From the NCBI RefSeq assembly GCF_003711515.1, contig NW_021167080.1, forward strand, positions 5,164,346-5,228,345: a DNA stretch of 64,000 bases, read 5' to 3'. The notes beneath the pieces were generated by a model, which was not told the DNA's origin, ran no database searches, and worked only from the letters and a program-made list of their open reading frames with translations. Each line of letters opens with the position of its first letter. The first letter of the stretch is position 1. The translations under genes were made by a program, and so were the position numbers. Positions 12,186-23,090 of this stretch are shown here, in pieces. This stretch comes from Sodiomyces alkalinus F11 (lineage: Eukaryota > Ascomycota > Sordariomycetes > Glomerellales > Plectosphaerellaceae).

Positions 12186-14486
12186 ATGGCCGCGGGCAGT
12201 ACCACCTCCTCATTGACATCCAGCTCCCACACCCTCAGCTTCGCCCCGGGAATGGCCGCCCAAATGCCCCGACAGAACGGCCTCGTCGACGTCGCCGCTC
12301 TGCTCGACAACCTCGCCCCGGCCAACCAGCACGTCTTCCTCCAGCCGCCGCCAGCCATCCCTACGGCGTCCCTGCAAATCGTCAAGGAAACACTCGATGC
12401 CTTCGCCGGGCAGGTGAGCGACGAGCAGCTCCAGAGACTCAAAGACGCGAACAAGAACAAGAAGAGGAAACGAGATGGGGCGGCTGCTGCTCCCATCGAG
12501 GTCTTGAAGATCCGTAAGGTCTATCTGGACGGGTTTGAGACAGGTCAGGTGTGGCAGCAGGCCAGGAAAATTATTCAGAGCGCCCTGGACCATTCCGAGG
12601 CCACGCTCCAGGAACTCGAGGAAAATGACGAGGTCGTGGTGGTAAACGGTGTCCAGGGCGAGGAAGAGGCTCTGGACTCCGATGAGGATGTCTCCGACCT
12701 CAACTCAGATGAACAAGAAGAGTTGGGGAGCGAAGGGGAGGAGGATGGCCACTCCCTATCCGATGGTTCCGAGGAAGACCTCGAGTTGGACGAGGACGGT
12801 TTGGAAGACGACGTGGCGGAGGAAGAAATGATGGATGATATCGGGGAAGATGGCGACGAAATGAGGGAAGGAGAGGAGGATGACGATGACGACGGCTCTG
12901 ATGGACCAGCCGACGTCTACGTCGAGGACCCTCACGGACTCAACGACGGCTTCTTCTCGATAGACGATTTCAACAGACAGACCCAGTGGTTTGAAGAACA
13001 GGACGCCAGAGGCGATCCCAACACTGATGCCGTCAGCGAGGAGGAGGAAATCGATTGGACTGCCGACCCCCTGACCGCTACTGCAACTAAAGGGAAGAAG
13101 CAAGGTGCAGGCGCGGAGGAAGACGATTGGGAGGACGAAGCCGGTGACGATGGCAGCGACGACGAGGAAGGCGGTCCTACCTTCGGAGACATGGATCTAT
13201 ACGCCCCAGAGGGAGAGAGCGAGGACGAGGATATGGATGACGACGTGCCCGAGGATACCGAATTCAACGCGAACGACATCCACTACAAAGACTTTTTCGC
13301 CCCGCCACCCAGGAAAGTCTCAAAAGACAAGCAGAAGAAGTCGGTCAGTTTCAAGCCGAAACCGATTGCCGACGAGGACGTCGAGCGGGCCATGGACGAC
13401 GTGCGCCGAGATCTTTTCGACGACGACTCGGACCACGGCGAAGACTCGGACGACGCACTGTCCGAAGTATCCGCCAGCGACCCGCGCTCCCGCCGCTCGG
13501 CCCACGAACGGCGCCAGGCGAAGCTCGCCGAGGAGATCCGCCAGCTCGAGGCCGCCGCCGTGGCCAAGCGCGAGTGGACCCTCAGCGGCGAGGCCAGCGC
13601 CGTCGACCGCCCCGTCAACTCGCTGCTCCAGCAGGACCTCGACTTCGAACACGGCGGGAAACCCGTGCCCGTCATCACGACCGAGGTGACCGACAGCATC
13701 GAGGACCTGATCAAGCGGCGCATCCTAGCCCAAGACTTCGACGAGGTCCTGCGCCGCCGCCCTGACGCCCCCGCCCTCTCGTCCGGGACGCGCCGCGGGC
13801 TCGTCGAGCTCGAGGACACCAAGAGCAGCAAGGGCCTCGCCGACCTGTACGAGGAGGACTACAACAAGCGCGCCGACCCGGAGGGCTACGTCAGCAAGGC
13901 CGACGAGCAGATGCGCAAGGAGGAGGCCGAGATCGCCCGCATGTGGAAGGACCTGAGCGCCACCCTCGACGCCCTCAGCAGCTGGCACTACCGCCCCCGC
14001 CCCGCCGAGCCGGGCCTCACCGTCGTCACCGACGCCGCCACCATCTCCATGGAGGACGCCCAGCCGGCCACCGCCCAGGGCGTCGCCGGGGCCGAGAGCA
14101 GCCTCGCGCCGCAGGAGGTCTACAAGGCGGGCGCCGACAAGGACGCCGTCGAGAAGGGCGAGGTCGTCGCCAAGAGCGGGCTGCCCGTGGCGCGGGCCGA
14201 GATGACGCGCGAGGAGAAGCGTCGGCTGCGTCGCCGGGAGAAGGAGCGCGTCCGCAGGGCCGGCGGGGTGGATGGCGCAGCGGCCGCCGCTGCAGGCACA
14301 GGCACAGGCGCCGGCGATGCTGGCAAGAGGCCCATGAGCCGGCGGGCGAAGATGCAGAAGGAGACCCTGGCGGACCTCAAGAAAGGCGGCGTCAAGGTCA
14401 TCAATCGCAAGGGCGAGGTGGTGGACATGGCGGGCAACAAGGCCAAGCCCGAGGCTAAGATGTCGAGTACCGGCTTTAAGTTGTAG
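12186..14486 (+). CDS. MPP10: U3 snoRNP protein MPP10 (SSU processome)
   Basis: A single exon encodes 766 residues, normal for fungal Mpp10. Mpp10 with Imp3 and Imp4 binds U3 snoRNA and the 5' external spacer during early 18S rRNA maturation in the nucleolus. Family features in order: an N-terminal helical region; long acidic tracts (about 150-250 and 290-370); the Imp-binding motif GLNDGFFSIDDFNRQT (about 253-268); DIHYKDFFAPP (about 365-375); and the conserved C-terminal half with QQDLDFEHGGKPVPVIT, SIEDLIKRRILAQDFDEV and GLADLYEEDYNKR. It ends in a basic segment and KVINRKGEVVDMAGNKAK. The ATG at 12186 is the first in frame after a stop and sits well for translation (ACAATGGCC). It converges on the C2-domain gene. 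UTP15 at 41.8-43.5 kb belongs to the same processome but is not physically linked. Confidence 0.96.
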   Translation: MAAGSTTSSLTSSSHTLSFAPGMAAQMPRQNGLVDVAALLDNLAPANQHVFLQPPPAIPTASLQIVKETLDAFAGQVSDEQLQRLKDANKNKKRKRDGAAAAPIEVLKIRKVYLDGFETGQVWQQARKIIQSALDHSEATLQELEENDEVVVVNGVQGEEEALDSDEDVSDLNSDEQEELGSEGEEDGHSLSDGSEEDLELDEDGLEDDVAEEEMMDDIGEDGDEMREGEEDDDDDGSDGPADVYVEDPHGLNDGFFSIDDFNRQTQWFEEQDARGDPNTDAVSEEEEIDWTADPLTATATKGKKQGAGAEEDDWEDEAGDDGSDDEEGGPTFGDMDLYAPEGESEDEDMDDDVPEDTEFNANDIHYKDFFAPPPRKVSKDKQKKSVSFKPKPIADEDVERAMDDVRRDLFDDDSDHGEDSDDALSEVSASDPRSRRSAHERRQAKLAEEIRQLEAAAVAKREWTLSGEASAVDRPVNSLLQQDLDFEHGGKPVPVITTEVTDSIEDLIKRRILAQDFDEVLRRRPDAPALSSGTRRGLVELEDTKSSKGLADLYEEDYNKRADPEGYVSKADEQMRKEEAEIARMWKDLSATLDALSSWHYRPRPAEPGLTVVTDAATISMEDAQPATAQGVAGAESSLAPQEVYKAGADKDAVEKGEVVAKSGLPVARAEMTREEKRRLRRREKERVRRAGGVDGAAAAAAGTGTGAGDAGKRPMSRRAKMQKETLADLKKGGVKVINRKGEVVDMAGNKAKPEAKMSSTGFKL

Positions 14487-15250
14487 TGAAGCGCAATCAA
14501 GATGCACACGGCCCCGTTTTCCCTCCATAGTGGCAGAATCCTCCTTTACTTTGTTCCAGGTCCAATTGAACTACGGATACTTGTCTCACGTGAGCTCTCC
14601 GCCTCGAATATATGTCTGTATTTAAATGATTATATCAGTTTCAATGCGTTCCCATACGGAAGGAGACCTAGCATTTAGGATACATCCACCTTCAAGGGGT
14701 CAGGTTGCCTCCAGGATATCCCCTGATTACGGTCTGAACACATTTGGTGTCGGTGATTCTGTCTATTTAATCTCTATGGTCAAGACTAACAAGAGTAAAT
14801 TCATCACTCGTATCCTGTGTCTGCTTGCGTCGGCAAACGACAAAACTGGTGGCAAAGAAGAAAGAAAGCAAACGTAATGATTGACAGGCTTTTGTTTCTG
14901 TCAAAAGGGCCGCCTTTCCCTGGCCCTGGTCTATCTATACTATACCTAGTCGTTCGCTGCCTTCTCGGCTTTCCTTTCAACCCTACCCATCCATTCCCAT
15001 CCTGTTCCTCGGATTATGCTTTCCGTTCATGCGTACAGACATTCTCGCCGCCGAGCAATACCCGATTAACAAAGAGCCGGGCAAATATGAAGTAGACTGA
15101 GAGCCGTAACGCCGCCGAATCATGGAGATGATAGAGAAGGAACAAAAAAAAGGAAGAAAAAAAAAAGAAGACGAAAAAAAAAAGATCATAATACAACATC
15201 AACGTCATACATACTCAACTATTCAGACGGCATAGTCTACGTACCACCTT
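14487..15250. other. shared 3' region between MPP10 and the C2-domain gene
   Basis: Convergent intergenic stretch, AT-richer, with an A-rich purine tract at about 15139-15190 on the plus strand, the kind of sequence seen near fungal 3' ends. No gene was seen. Confidence 0.5.
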
Positions 15251-18200
15251 TTAGTATCCGCCATGCCGCCGGGACCTACCGGTGCCAATGTCAATGCGGC
15301 TCATCTCCTGCATCAAAGCCCAGTCCTCACCGGTTGGTTCGCCCCCACTGCGAACCAACGCACCGCTCATCACTGGCAGAGGGACCTTGGCCGGAAGGGG
15401 AGGCCCCGTCATGGCACGGCTTCCTGGGGAGCTACCGTATTGAGGCGCGCGGTTCTCGCTGGGATAATCCCATGTACTCGCACGGGGCAAGCGCTGGGGC
15501 GGAGTGAAGCCGTTGCCCGGGCCCTCCTGGTAGTTGTGCGATGAGATGGGGGCCAGGGGCCCAGAGTCGGCAGCAGGTGGTGCCGGAAGTGCGGAGACAC
15601 GCTGGGCTTTCTTCTGCAGACGGTTTCGGTTGCCGCTTAGCGGGGCAACGGCGGAAGATCCATCGGATAGACCGTAGGAAGGAGGTGGTAGGGCAGCCGC
15701 GGACTGCGAGTGCGGGCGACCAGCCACACGAAGAGGGCGGCGACCAGAGGGAGGCATTGGCTGCGCACCATTTGGCCGTGGTCGCGTCTCCGGCGTCGGG
15801 GCTTTGGCCGGCCTGGGTTCGGGCTCGGGGGCCCAGGTCTCCATGGGCAAGTGGTCCGAAGGGTCGATCTCTCGACCGTCATGAGTGATGATCTTCCCGT
15901 TTGAGTCTGGCTCGTTTGCGTCCTTGCCAGATGACAAGACAGGGTTGAGAGCATCATAAGAATCTGGACCAAAAGGGACGCCAGAGAGCCTGCGGCCCTC
16001 CGAGGGATCATCTCGCGGTGGCGGTGCTGGGCTCACCGACTTTCGCTTGATCGTATGTTGAGGGTTGGGCATCGGATTCGGCATCGGCTGCGGGGAAACC
16101 GAACTTGCCTTGACCAGCTGATAATTCTGAGCCGGAGCGACGTTCGAGTAGGTCATGACCGACCGATCGTCGTACGACTGCGACGTGTAGGTTTGTGGCG
16201 AGCCGTGCGAGCCCTCCCGGGCGTAGTTTGCGTAGTTTGCATGCTCCGGATGGTACCTTCCACGAGGTGGAGTATCTATATCCTGGGACGTGTAACGCCT
16301 CTCCTGTCGCCTTTCCTGATGCATTCGATCGGCGACCTCCTGCGCTGACATGGGATCGACGCCAGGGACCAGTGATGGAGGTACAGATGGCATCCCATAA
16401 AGCTGGAGTTCATTGCCTTGGAGCTCGTTCGCTTGGGGTGCGTGCTGCTCCAGGCTGTTATGCGTATGGTGAGAGGCTTCGGTTGAGACAAAGTCGTATT
16501 CTCCGTGAGACAATGGCGACACCGAAGGCTGCCGGTGCCTGTCCTGAGACAATGGGGAGACCGAGGGTTGCTGGTGCCTATAGTCGTCCTGGCTGGGATG
16601 GTTGGACTGCGGCAAGGTATTGTACTGGGGTGGCATCGCATTCCCCTTCCCACTCAGGTTCAATGGCGCCGGGGAGGCGGACTGGTCATACTGTATGGTT
16701 TCATACTGCGGAGACCTGCTGTATGGCACGGGAGCCGCGTTTCCCCTGTCAGTCGTGTTCACCGGCGCTGGTGACACGTGCTGGTCATAGGTCGGCTCAT
16801 CGCGCTGCGGCGTCCATGGGTGGCCCTGGCTGATTTTCCGAGCTGGTGTGGGAGACTCGGGGACATCTTCCACCGTGGGCTGCATCGACCTGTACGCATC
16901 ATGGCCGTTTTCGTGCGAACGACGATGGGACGGCGACGGCTGATGGGTCAAGGCGTTGTCAGCCGGCGGAGATGACATGGGGTTCGGCGCCGCGGGTGAC
17001 GAGTCGTAGGGCCTGTAAGCCGGCCGTCCAGGATACGACGGTGCTCGGCGGTGGGCCTCGTGCTTCAAAACGTCGTGGCGCATGGGCGACGTCCCCTTGG
17101 GAGGCGTTTCGAAGGAGCTGCGGACCACCATGTCTTGGGAACCCACGCTGCTATTGTGCCTGCTTCTGTGGACGGGTGGCGGAGGAGGCCGATCATCGCC
17201 AGCCGGAAGCTCTTGTCGGTAGTTATCGATAGGCGGAGGAGCATCGTATCGGTCGGAACGCGGGCTGTAGAACCCGAGAGAATCTCTCTGAGGATAAGAC
17301 AGCTGAGTGTGACTATGGTGCCGGGGGCTATAGTCTCTTTCTTCGGCCCGACTGAGATAAACGTCCTGGCGATTACCCGAGGTCGGGGTGTGCGGCTGGG
17401 ACACGTCCATGCGAGCTGGAGGTGTCCCGTACGAGTTGGGATGGGGATTAGGGGCTGCATGCGGGGAATGGCCGTATGGTTCCAGCTGGTACTGACGAGG
17501 GGCACCAGGAGGCGGGGTGTTGTACTCTGCAGCCTGCACCGGGGATTGGTTCGAGACATAGGCCGACGGCTGCATAGGGTGAGCCCTCACAGGTGTAACA
17601 GCGGCTGGCTCCGCCACTTCTCCGGTGACAGGATCGGAAGGAAGGGGTCGCCTTTTAACGGGTGTCCGGGATGTGGTTGTCGGCTTTGGACCGTCCTGCT
17701 GGTCGGCAGCAACAGGCTTGGGCTTCGCTGCAGGCTTTTCGGGCTTGGGGCGGGAGTCGTAATAGGTGATCTCCATGCGGACTTCGCCGGCGTACTTGCC
17801 CTTGTACGATAGGCTATGCCAGAGATCGCTCAGCCCTCCGCCGGGTACGATGATGTCTCGCAGGTCTATCCAGGTTTCTCCAATCAAGTCGGTTCTCTTG
17901 TCGTCATTGAAGACGGACACCTTCAGTTGGTAGTAGTCGGGCGAGTCGTACGCGACGAAACGGAGCTCCTGGTCCCTGGAGCATTCGAGGAGTTGATCAG
18001 CCAACGCATCAGGGACGGAACAAGGGATGGGAGTAGGACTTTACCATTTTGGGGTTTGGCCGCCTCGGATGTCGGTCGTGGTCTTCTTAGCTTCTTTCCC
18101 CAGACGAGCAGCACAATAAGGATCCTGCTTGCCAATGGTCTTCCGATTCGGCAGGTTCTTGGCTCGATCGACCACAGCAACGACGGTGCCAATTTCGGGA

Positions 18201-18277
18201 CCATCGACACTGAGGTCCGAGAAGATGCCGGCTGTATGCATGCCGTTTTGAAGGAAGGTCTTTGGCTTGTTCGACAT
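15251..18277 (-). CDS. C2-domain cytokinesis protein, Inn1/Fic1-like
   Basis: Two exons, 18045-18277 and 15251-17975, split by a 69-base intron (GTAAAG...CAG) that divides the Trp codon of TPKWDQELRF, give 985 residues. Residues about 20-130 form a C2 domain: GTVVAVVDRAKNLPNRKTIG, KQDPYCAARLG, DSPDYYQLKVSVFNDD, LIGETWIDL and GKYAGEVRMEITYY. The remaining ~850 residues are Pro/Ser/Tyr/His-rich and disordered, with many PxxP motifs suited to SH3 partners and two related internal segments near YDQHVSPAPVN and YDQSASPAPLN. An N-terminal C2 plus proline-rich tail is the layout of Inn1 (budding yeast) and Fic1 (fission yeast), which couple the actomyosin ring to membrane ingression and septum synthesis. 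That role is inferred from the family. The tail is longer than in yeasts, as is usual in filamentous fungi. Confidence 0.85.
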
Positions 18278-20225
18278 GATGGCCAGTGTTGTTCCTCGTC
18301 TTCCTCGGCGTCGGGCTTCACAGCGGTTGTAAGTTGGTGTAGATAACGATGAAGGTAGCGTTGACGGTGGTGGTGAGAGGAATGGGCTTCGACAAGCTCT
18401 ACGCTTCGGGTGAGCACCCTGGAGGGCGCTCGACGGGTCGTGTTGTTGGAGTTTGGATCTGAGGATATCGTGTCGTCGTGACTTTGCTAATGTAAGACAC
18501 CATTGACTGTTACATGGGCAACGGCAGACGGGGGATGTTGTAAAGGGCCGGTTATCATGGAAACAGCGACGTGGAGGTGAAACAAAACAAAACAAGAAAG
18601 AGAGAAGAAAAAGAAAGAAAGAAACACCCCGAGATGAAAGACGATGAACAATTGGTGTTGGCGGGGTGAGAAATTAGACAGAAAAGCCAAAGGCAGTGAT
18701 CGTCACCAACATACCAGCTTCAATGACGATGAAGCGGTAGAAGGGTAGAAGGGTAAAAAGGTAGGAAAAGAATGTAAGGAGAAAAGTTTGAGTAGAGGTG
18801 TAGGAGGGAGGAAAAGAAAATGGCAAAGAAGTGTGGACGATAAGAAAGAAGGCTGAGAAGTCGAGGTTTCCGGGGAATGCAGAGATGATGACCTCGGGCT
18901 CAGGGAAGGAAGGTACCTTATTTACTCATTGGCACTATTCGTCACTGTTGCTCGGTTCCAATTGCTCGAACACGCGCCCAGATCTCCCCAGTCAGCAGGA
19001 ACCCCCCGCCTCCCGTCATCCTGTACGTTGTACCTAAGGTACCTACGTTGTAAGACGGGTACGAAGGGAGGGGGAAACGGTACATCCTCCGATCAATGCG
19101 CGTGGTTGGGGGATCTACCCCACCAATGACAGCCCTAAGAATCCGGGAATTATTGTGGCTGGTTACCAGGTTCAAGCCCGCCCCAAGACGAGAAATGCAG
19201 GAGGCTGGAGCTGGTCCTCGCCTTCTGTTTGGCTGTGCTGACATGCGTAACACCCGGAACCCCAGGGGTACGCGACAAGGGGGAGAGACTACCTTAGGTA
19301 GCGATGAGCTTGTCCCTGGCAGACGGTAGACGCGATGCATCGTCGGAACTCCGTCCGTCCAAAAGGTACAACGTAATTATTAGGTACCTTATTAGTGAGA
19401 AACCTTATCCAATCCTGTTCCTTTTCTCATACATACGTTGTATGTATCATCCCCAACCTCTATTTATGCCTTAACTATCACCAATTAGGGACTTGGATCA
19501 GTCGCAAATCCCTTAAAAAGGGGACGAGCAAAAGAATGGACCAAAGTCATGGTATATAGTGTAGATGCGTATTATGAACGCCTGATCATGCATCCCAATT
19601 TGGATTCGGCCGTGTCTTGTTCCTAGACCGCTAATGGTTTGCCCTATCCTATTGCACACTATTCGTACGCAGGGACCTGAGGTTGACGAGTGAGAAAATG
19701 CGGTCTTCCGCTGTACAACGTACGGATCCTGGCCTTGTCTCGAGGTGGATGTCCGAGACGTCTCCGCGATTGGCGGAGGATGGAGGAATACCGGCCTCGC
19801 ACGCAACAACCTCCATCCACTGGATCCCGTTGCCAAAGTATCCCAAAGTTTTGCTGAACCTTCGGAGAACTGAACAGGAAATCAACCTATAGGTAAATTA
19901 CCGGTATTCGCAACAAGCGACGTCGTGTTAACGCACCAGATCTCTTCAGGTTGCCATTGGACTATTGCGGTCTAGTGTATTGTATTCGTTTCATCTTGCC
20001 ATGCAGTTGCGCATCCGGCAATATCATTGATCCCGGCTCCCATTGCTCTAACGTATCGACTAGAAACAACTTTCGTAACTTCGTGGCAGGAGGAGAAGTA
20101 AAAAAAAAAAAAAAAAAAAAAAAACGGAAATGAAAGGAAAGGAAAGGTAAAAAGAAAAAGAGAAAGGGAGTGAAAAGAGACGCATTCTATCAATGAGCCC
20201 AAGAATTATCCCTTGCTTCAACCGC
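18278..20225. other. 1.9 kb spacer upstream of the C2-domain gene
   Basis: Contains the leader of the C2 gene, a purine-rich tract at 18570-18850, repeated short words of the GGTACCTTA and ACGTTGTA type (19020-19060, 19380-19450), and a 25-base A run at 20100-20124 close to the end of the next gene. Nothing recognisable as coding. Confidence 0.5.
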
Positions 20226-21485
20226 TCATAAGCCCTCTGGCCGATCCAAGAGATCTCCAACCTCGAGCACGCCCACAATAGTCCCTCGATCTAAGACTGC
20301 CAGTATCGACTCGGGTCCACATATCATCCTTTCCTCCTCATCGGCCGCGGCCCCTCTCGCGTTCCTCACAAACTCCACCGCTCTCCGAATGCTCGTGCCG
20401 GCGCAGATAGAGAGCATCTCATGCCGCGGCACCATGAGCCCCTCGACATCTCCGATCCGCTTCTGTAAGTTTTCGCCCGCTCCCGCCCGGCACAGCCGCC
20501 TGATCCTGCTGGGCGAGGCGACCTCATTCCCGGCCCGGACCCACTTCGTGGCTGAATCGAAACCCTCCCGGAGGACGTCGGCAGCGAGGCTCTCGGGACC
20601 CAGGACGTCCGGGATCTCCTCCCACTGGATGGCCACGTCCCTGAGCGTCTCCTCGAGGTCCTGGCGAAACGCCGCCCCGATAGCGCCTCCCGGATGGTTC
20701 TGCGTGAAAACGCTCGCCACGCTCGAATGCAGCTCCTGCGCCGTGGCGATGGCCAGCGCGTCGCCCACGGCCAGCGCTACCGTCGTCGACGTTGTCGGCG
20801 CCGCGACGCCGAACGACGTCGTCTCCTTTTCGTGCACCGGGGCCGGGAGCAGGATGGTATCCGGACGGAGCTTGACGAAGTCGCAGGTACGGGGCCGAGA
20901 ATGGCCCGTCAGCAAGACGAGCGTCGACGACCGGTTCAGATGGGGCAGGAGACCCAGAAGCTCCGGCGTCTTTCCCGAGAACGTGATGAAAAGGAGGGTG
21001 TCGTCCGGTCCGACCATGCCGATGTCGCCGTGCAGGGCGTCTGTGGGGTTGAGAAACACCGTAGGGAGCGACAAGCTGTTGAAGGTTGCGGCGAGCTTCT
21101 TCGCGATGTGACCCGACTTCCCCACCCCTGTCATCACCAGCTTCCCCCGCCCGTCTTTATGGCGCGCAATCGACTCAACCGTCCGGTGAAAGCCATCCCG
21201 CGCGATCGGGTCCGTCTCGTACAGGCGTGTCACGGACCGTAGTGCCGCAGCCTCCGTATCCAGGACGTGGACTGCCATTCGAAGCCGCGAAGCGGTCTTG
21301 AGGGCCTCCTCCTTGGCCAGGTCGTTGTCGAGGGCATCCAGGCAAAGCGAGGCCACCGGGTCGCCGATATCTCCAGGTGGTGATGGGGGCGATGGAGGCG
21401 GGGCTGTGTTCTTTCTCGAGGCCCCGAGAACTACAACAGCGCTCGTCTGTACGGGTCGGTGTTCACCACAGCGATGGTCTCCCAT
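20226..21485 (-). CDS. KpsF/GutQ-type sugar-phosphate isomerase (SIS domain plus degenerate CBS-like tail)
   Basis: An intronless frame of 419 residues begins at the first ATG (MGDHRCGEH); the frame stays open further upstream but without ATG. Residues about 65-260 are a SIS fold close to bacterial arabinose-5-phosphate isomerases: GVGKSGHIAKKLAATF, ALHGDIGMV, ITFSGKTPELLGLL, VAAPTTSTTVALAVGDALA and QNHPGGAIG. The Lys, Glu and His positions I recall as catalytic in the E. coli enzyme look conserved (K in GKSGH, E in SGKTPE, E in HEKET, H in NHPGG). The C-terminal ~120 residues hold a weak CBS-like segment (LMVPRHEMLSI and ILAVLDRGTIVGVLEVGDLL). Bacterial enzymes interconvert ribulose-5-P and arabinose-5-P; the fungal substrate is not established here. 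It stands alone with no pathway partners nearby. Confidence 0.88.
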   Translation of the reverse strand: MGDHRCGEHRPVQTSAVVVLGASRKNTAPPPSPPSPPGDIGDPVASLCLDALDNDLAKEEALKTASRLRMAVHVLDTEAAALRSVTRLYETDPIARDGFHRTVESIARHKDGRGKLVMTGVGKSGHIAKKLAATFNSLSLPTVFLNPTDALHGDIGMVGPDDTLLFITFSGKTPELLGLLPHLNRSSTLVLLTGHSRPRTCDFVKLRPDTILLPAPVHEKETTSFGVAAPTTSTTVALAVGDALAIATAQELHSSVASVFTQNHPGGAIGAAFRQDLEETLRDVAIQWEEIPDVLGPESLAADVLREGFDSATKWVRAGNEVASPSRIRRLCRAGAGENLQKRIGDVEGLMVPRHEMLSICAGTSIRRAVEFVRNARGAAADEEERMICGPESILAVLDRGTIVGVLEVGDLLDRPEGL

Positions 21486-23090
21486 TTCTGCGTTTATTTC
21501 CTCTCTATTAAATTGGAGGGAAAGGCGTCGTTGCCTTTGGAAACTCCGTGTGGCGCTTTTGATTGTTAATCCTCTCGAGATATCGAGGAGACTCGGGGGG
21601 TGACGGGGCTTGGGGGGCGAACACTCAAAAATGGCGAATCGGCATGTTCGATCCACTTTTTGGAGGGGGGCAACCGATAGGAACCGTGAACTCCTCAAAC
21701 AAAGCTCGGGATGGACGGGAAGGCGCAAACCAGATTCTCAGCGATGTCCATGGTAATAGATGGGTGGCAGAAATGTTAGGGGAGATGAAAACGGGACGCG
21801 CATCAGACTTTGATGGGTATCATCGACTTGAACAAGCGAGAGCGGAGAAGCAAGAAGAATGGCCGATGGCTGGTCCCCAGCGACAAGAGTCTAACTGGTA
21901 GTGTTCCGGTTCTCTATCTAGTCCCGCGAACGTCTTTTTTTTTTTTTTTTTTTTTTTTTTGGTATCTCCTTTTTGGACTAGTTATTCGTACTGTCGCGCG
22001 TTTTAAAGCGTGTCATGCATCGGAAGGATTGCTCAAACATAGCTAGTCTCTGGCGTGACCGCCCATACAGCCAGTCATTGACGCCATGGGCCTATCTAGA
22101 TTTGGTTCCGCTGCGTTGGATTCTCTGATATGCAGATCTATCTGCTGCCCTGGGAATCGAAGGGCTTGGTGGAATTGGAAGGGTCCTAGTTGAAATAGCG
22201 GGGTAAGTTGTTAGGTAGAGAGCACGGAAGAGTCGCTGGTCCGAGGGAGTTGGTGGCATGGAGTCGATAATCGAGCCGAGATCTCCGACCGATCAACTAC
22301 CTGCCCCTTCAGAACAGCCCGGGGAGGGTTGAGCGCCCCGGGGAAAATCCCATCGTGGCTATCACGTTTTCATGTACAACGTAATTACGGGGTCGATGTA
22401 TTAATAAGGTACCTTATGACTTACCTCCAAGTACCGTACCTAAAGGTAGGTACCTTATATACAGTACGGATACGTACACTGATACCTGGATGAGCTGTGT
22501 GATGTGGCCGGCGCATGCGTCCAATGGAGTCAAGAACTATGCCAAGATTTGCCCGTTCCTTCCCTGGGCCGCGTAAGCCAGTAATAAAGATGCTGTACAA
22601 CGTAGGGGGCAGACCTCAGGCCCAGCCAAACAATCCTTAATAATCGTGGGGCAATCTGGAGAATGGTACGGATACGGATCGTACGCAGGTACGAAAACGC
22701 CGTACAATGAATCACGAAGTACAAAGGTTACATTACCTTAAGGCACCTTATACAACAAGATAAGGTGCCAATACCTTAGTCATAGCACAGGGACACCGAG
22801 TCACTGTTAAGCTGGAATGTTTGGCTGAGGAAGGACCCTTCAAGGGACTCAACAAGGACACGGACCCTGAGTGAATGACGAGCCAAGTGTATCCGTAATT
22901 TCTCCCGTCGGCGTCCGCCAACCAAACATCTCCGCGTGTTTTGCGTCCTCTTGGCGGACACAAGACGGCTCCCTCAATCTACAGACAGGTCTTAAGAGGG
23001 AGCGATCGATCATTCTGAAGGACGATACGGATATCCGTCTTTGTGAAAGTTAATATCCGCCCTCCGACCTCCTCCTTCTTTTCGACGAAG
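21486..23090. other. 1.6 kb spacer between the isomerase and the RNase-like gene
   Basis: Divergent promoters. Contains a 26-base T run (21935-21960) and clusters of GGTACCTTA and GTACGGATAC words at 22370-22480 and 22660-22780. No gene was seen. Confidence 0.5.

Noticed and set aside
19141..19200. Second tRNA suggested by GGTTCAAGCCC
   Set aside because: No matching acceptor, D or anticodon stems can be drawn around it.
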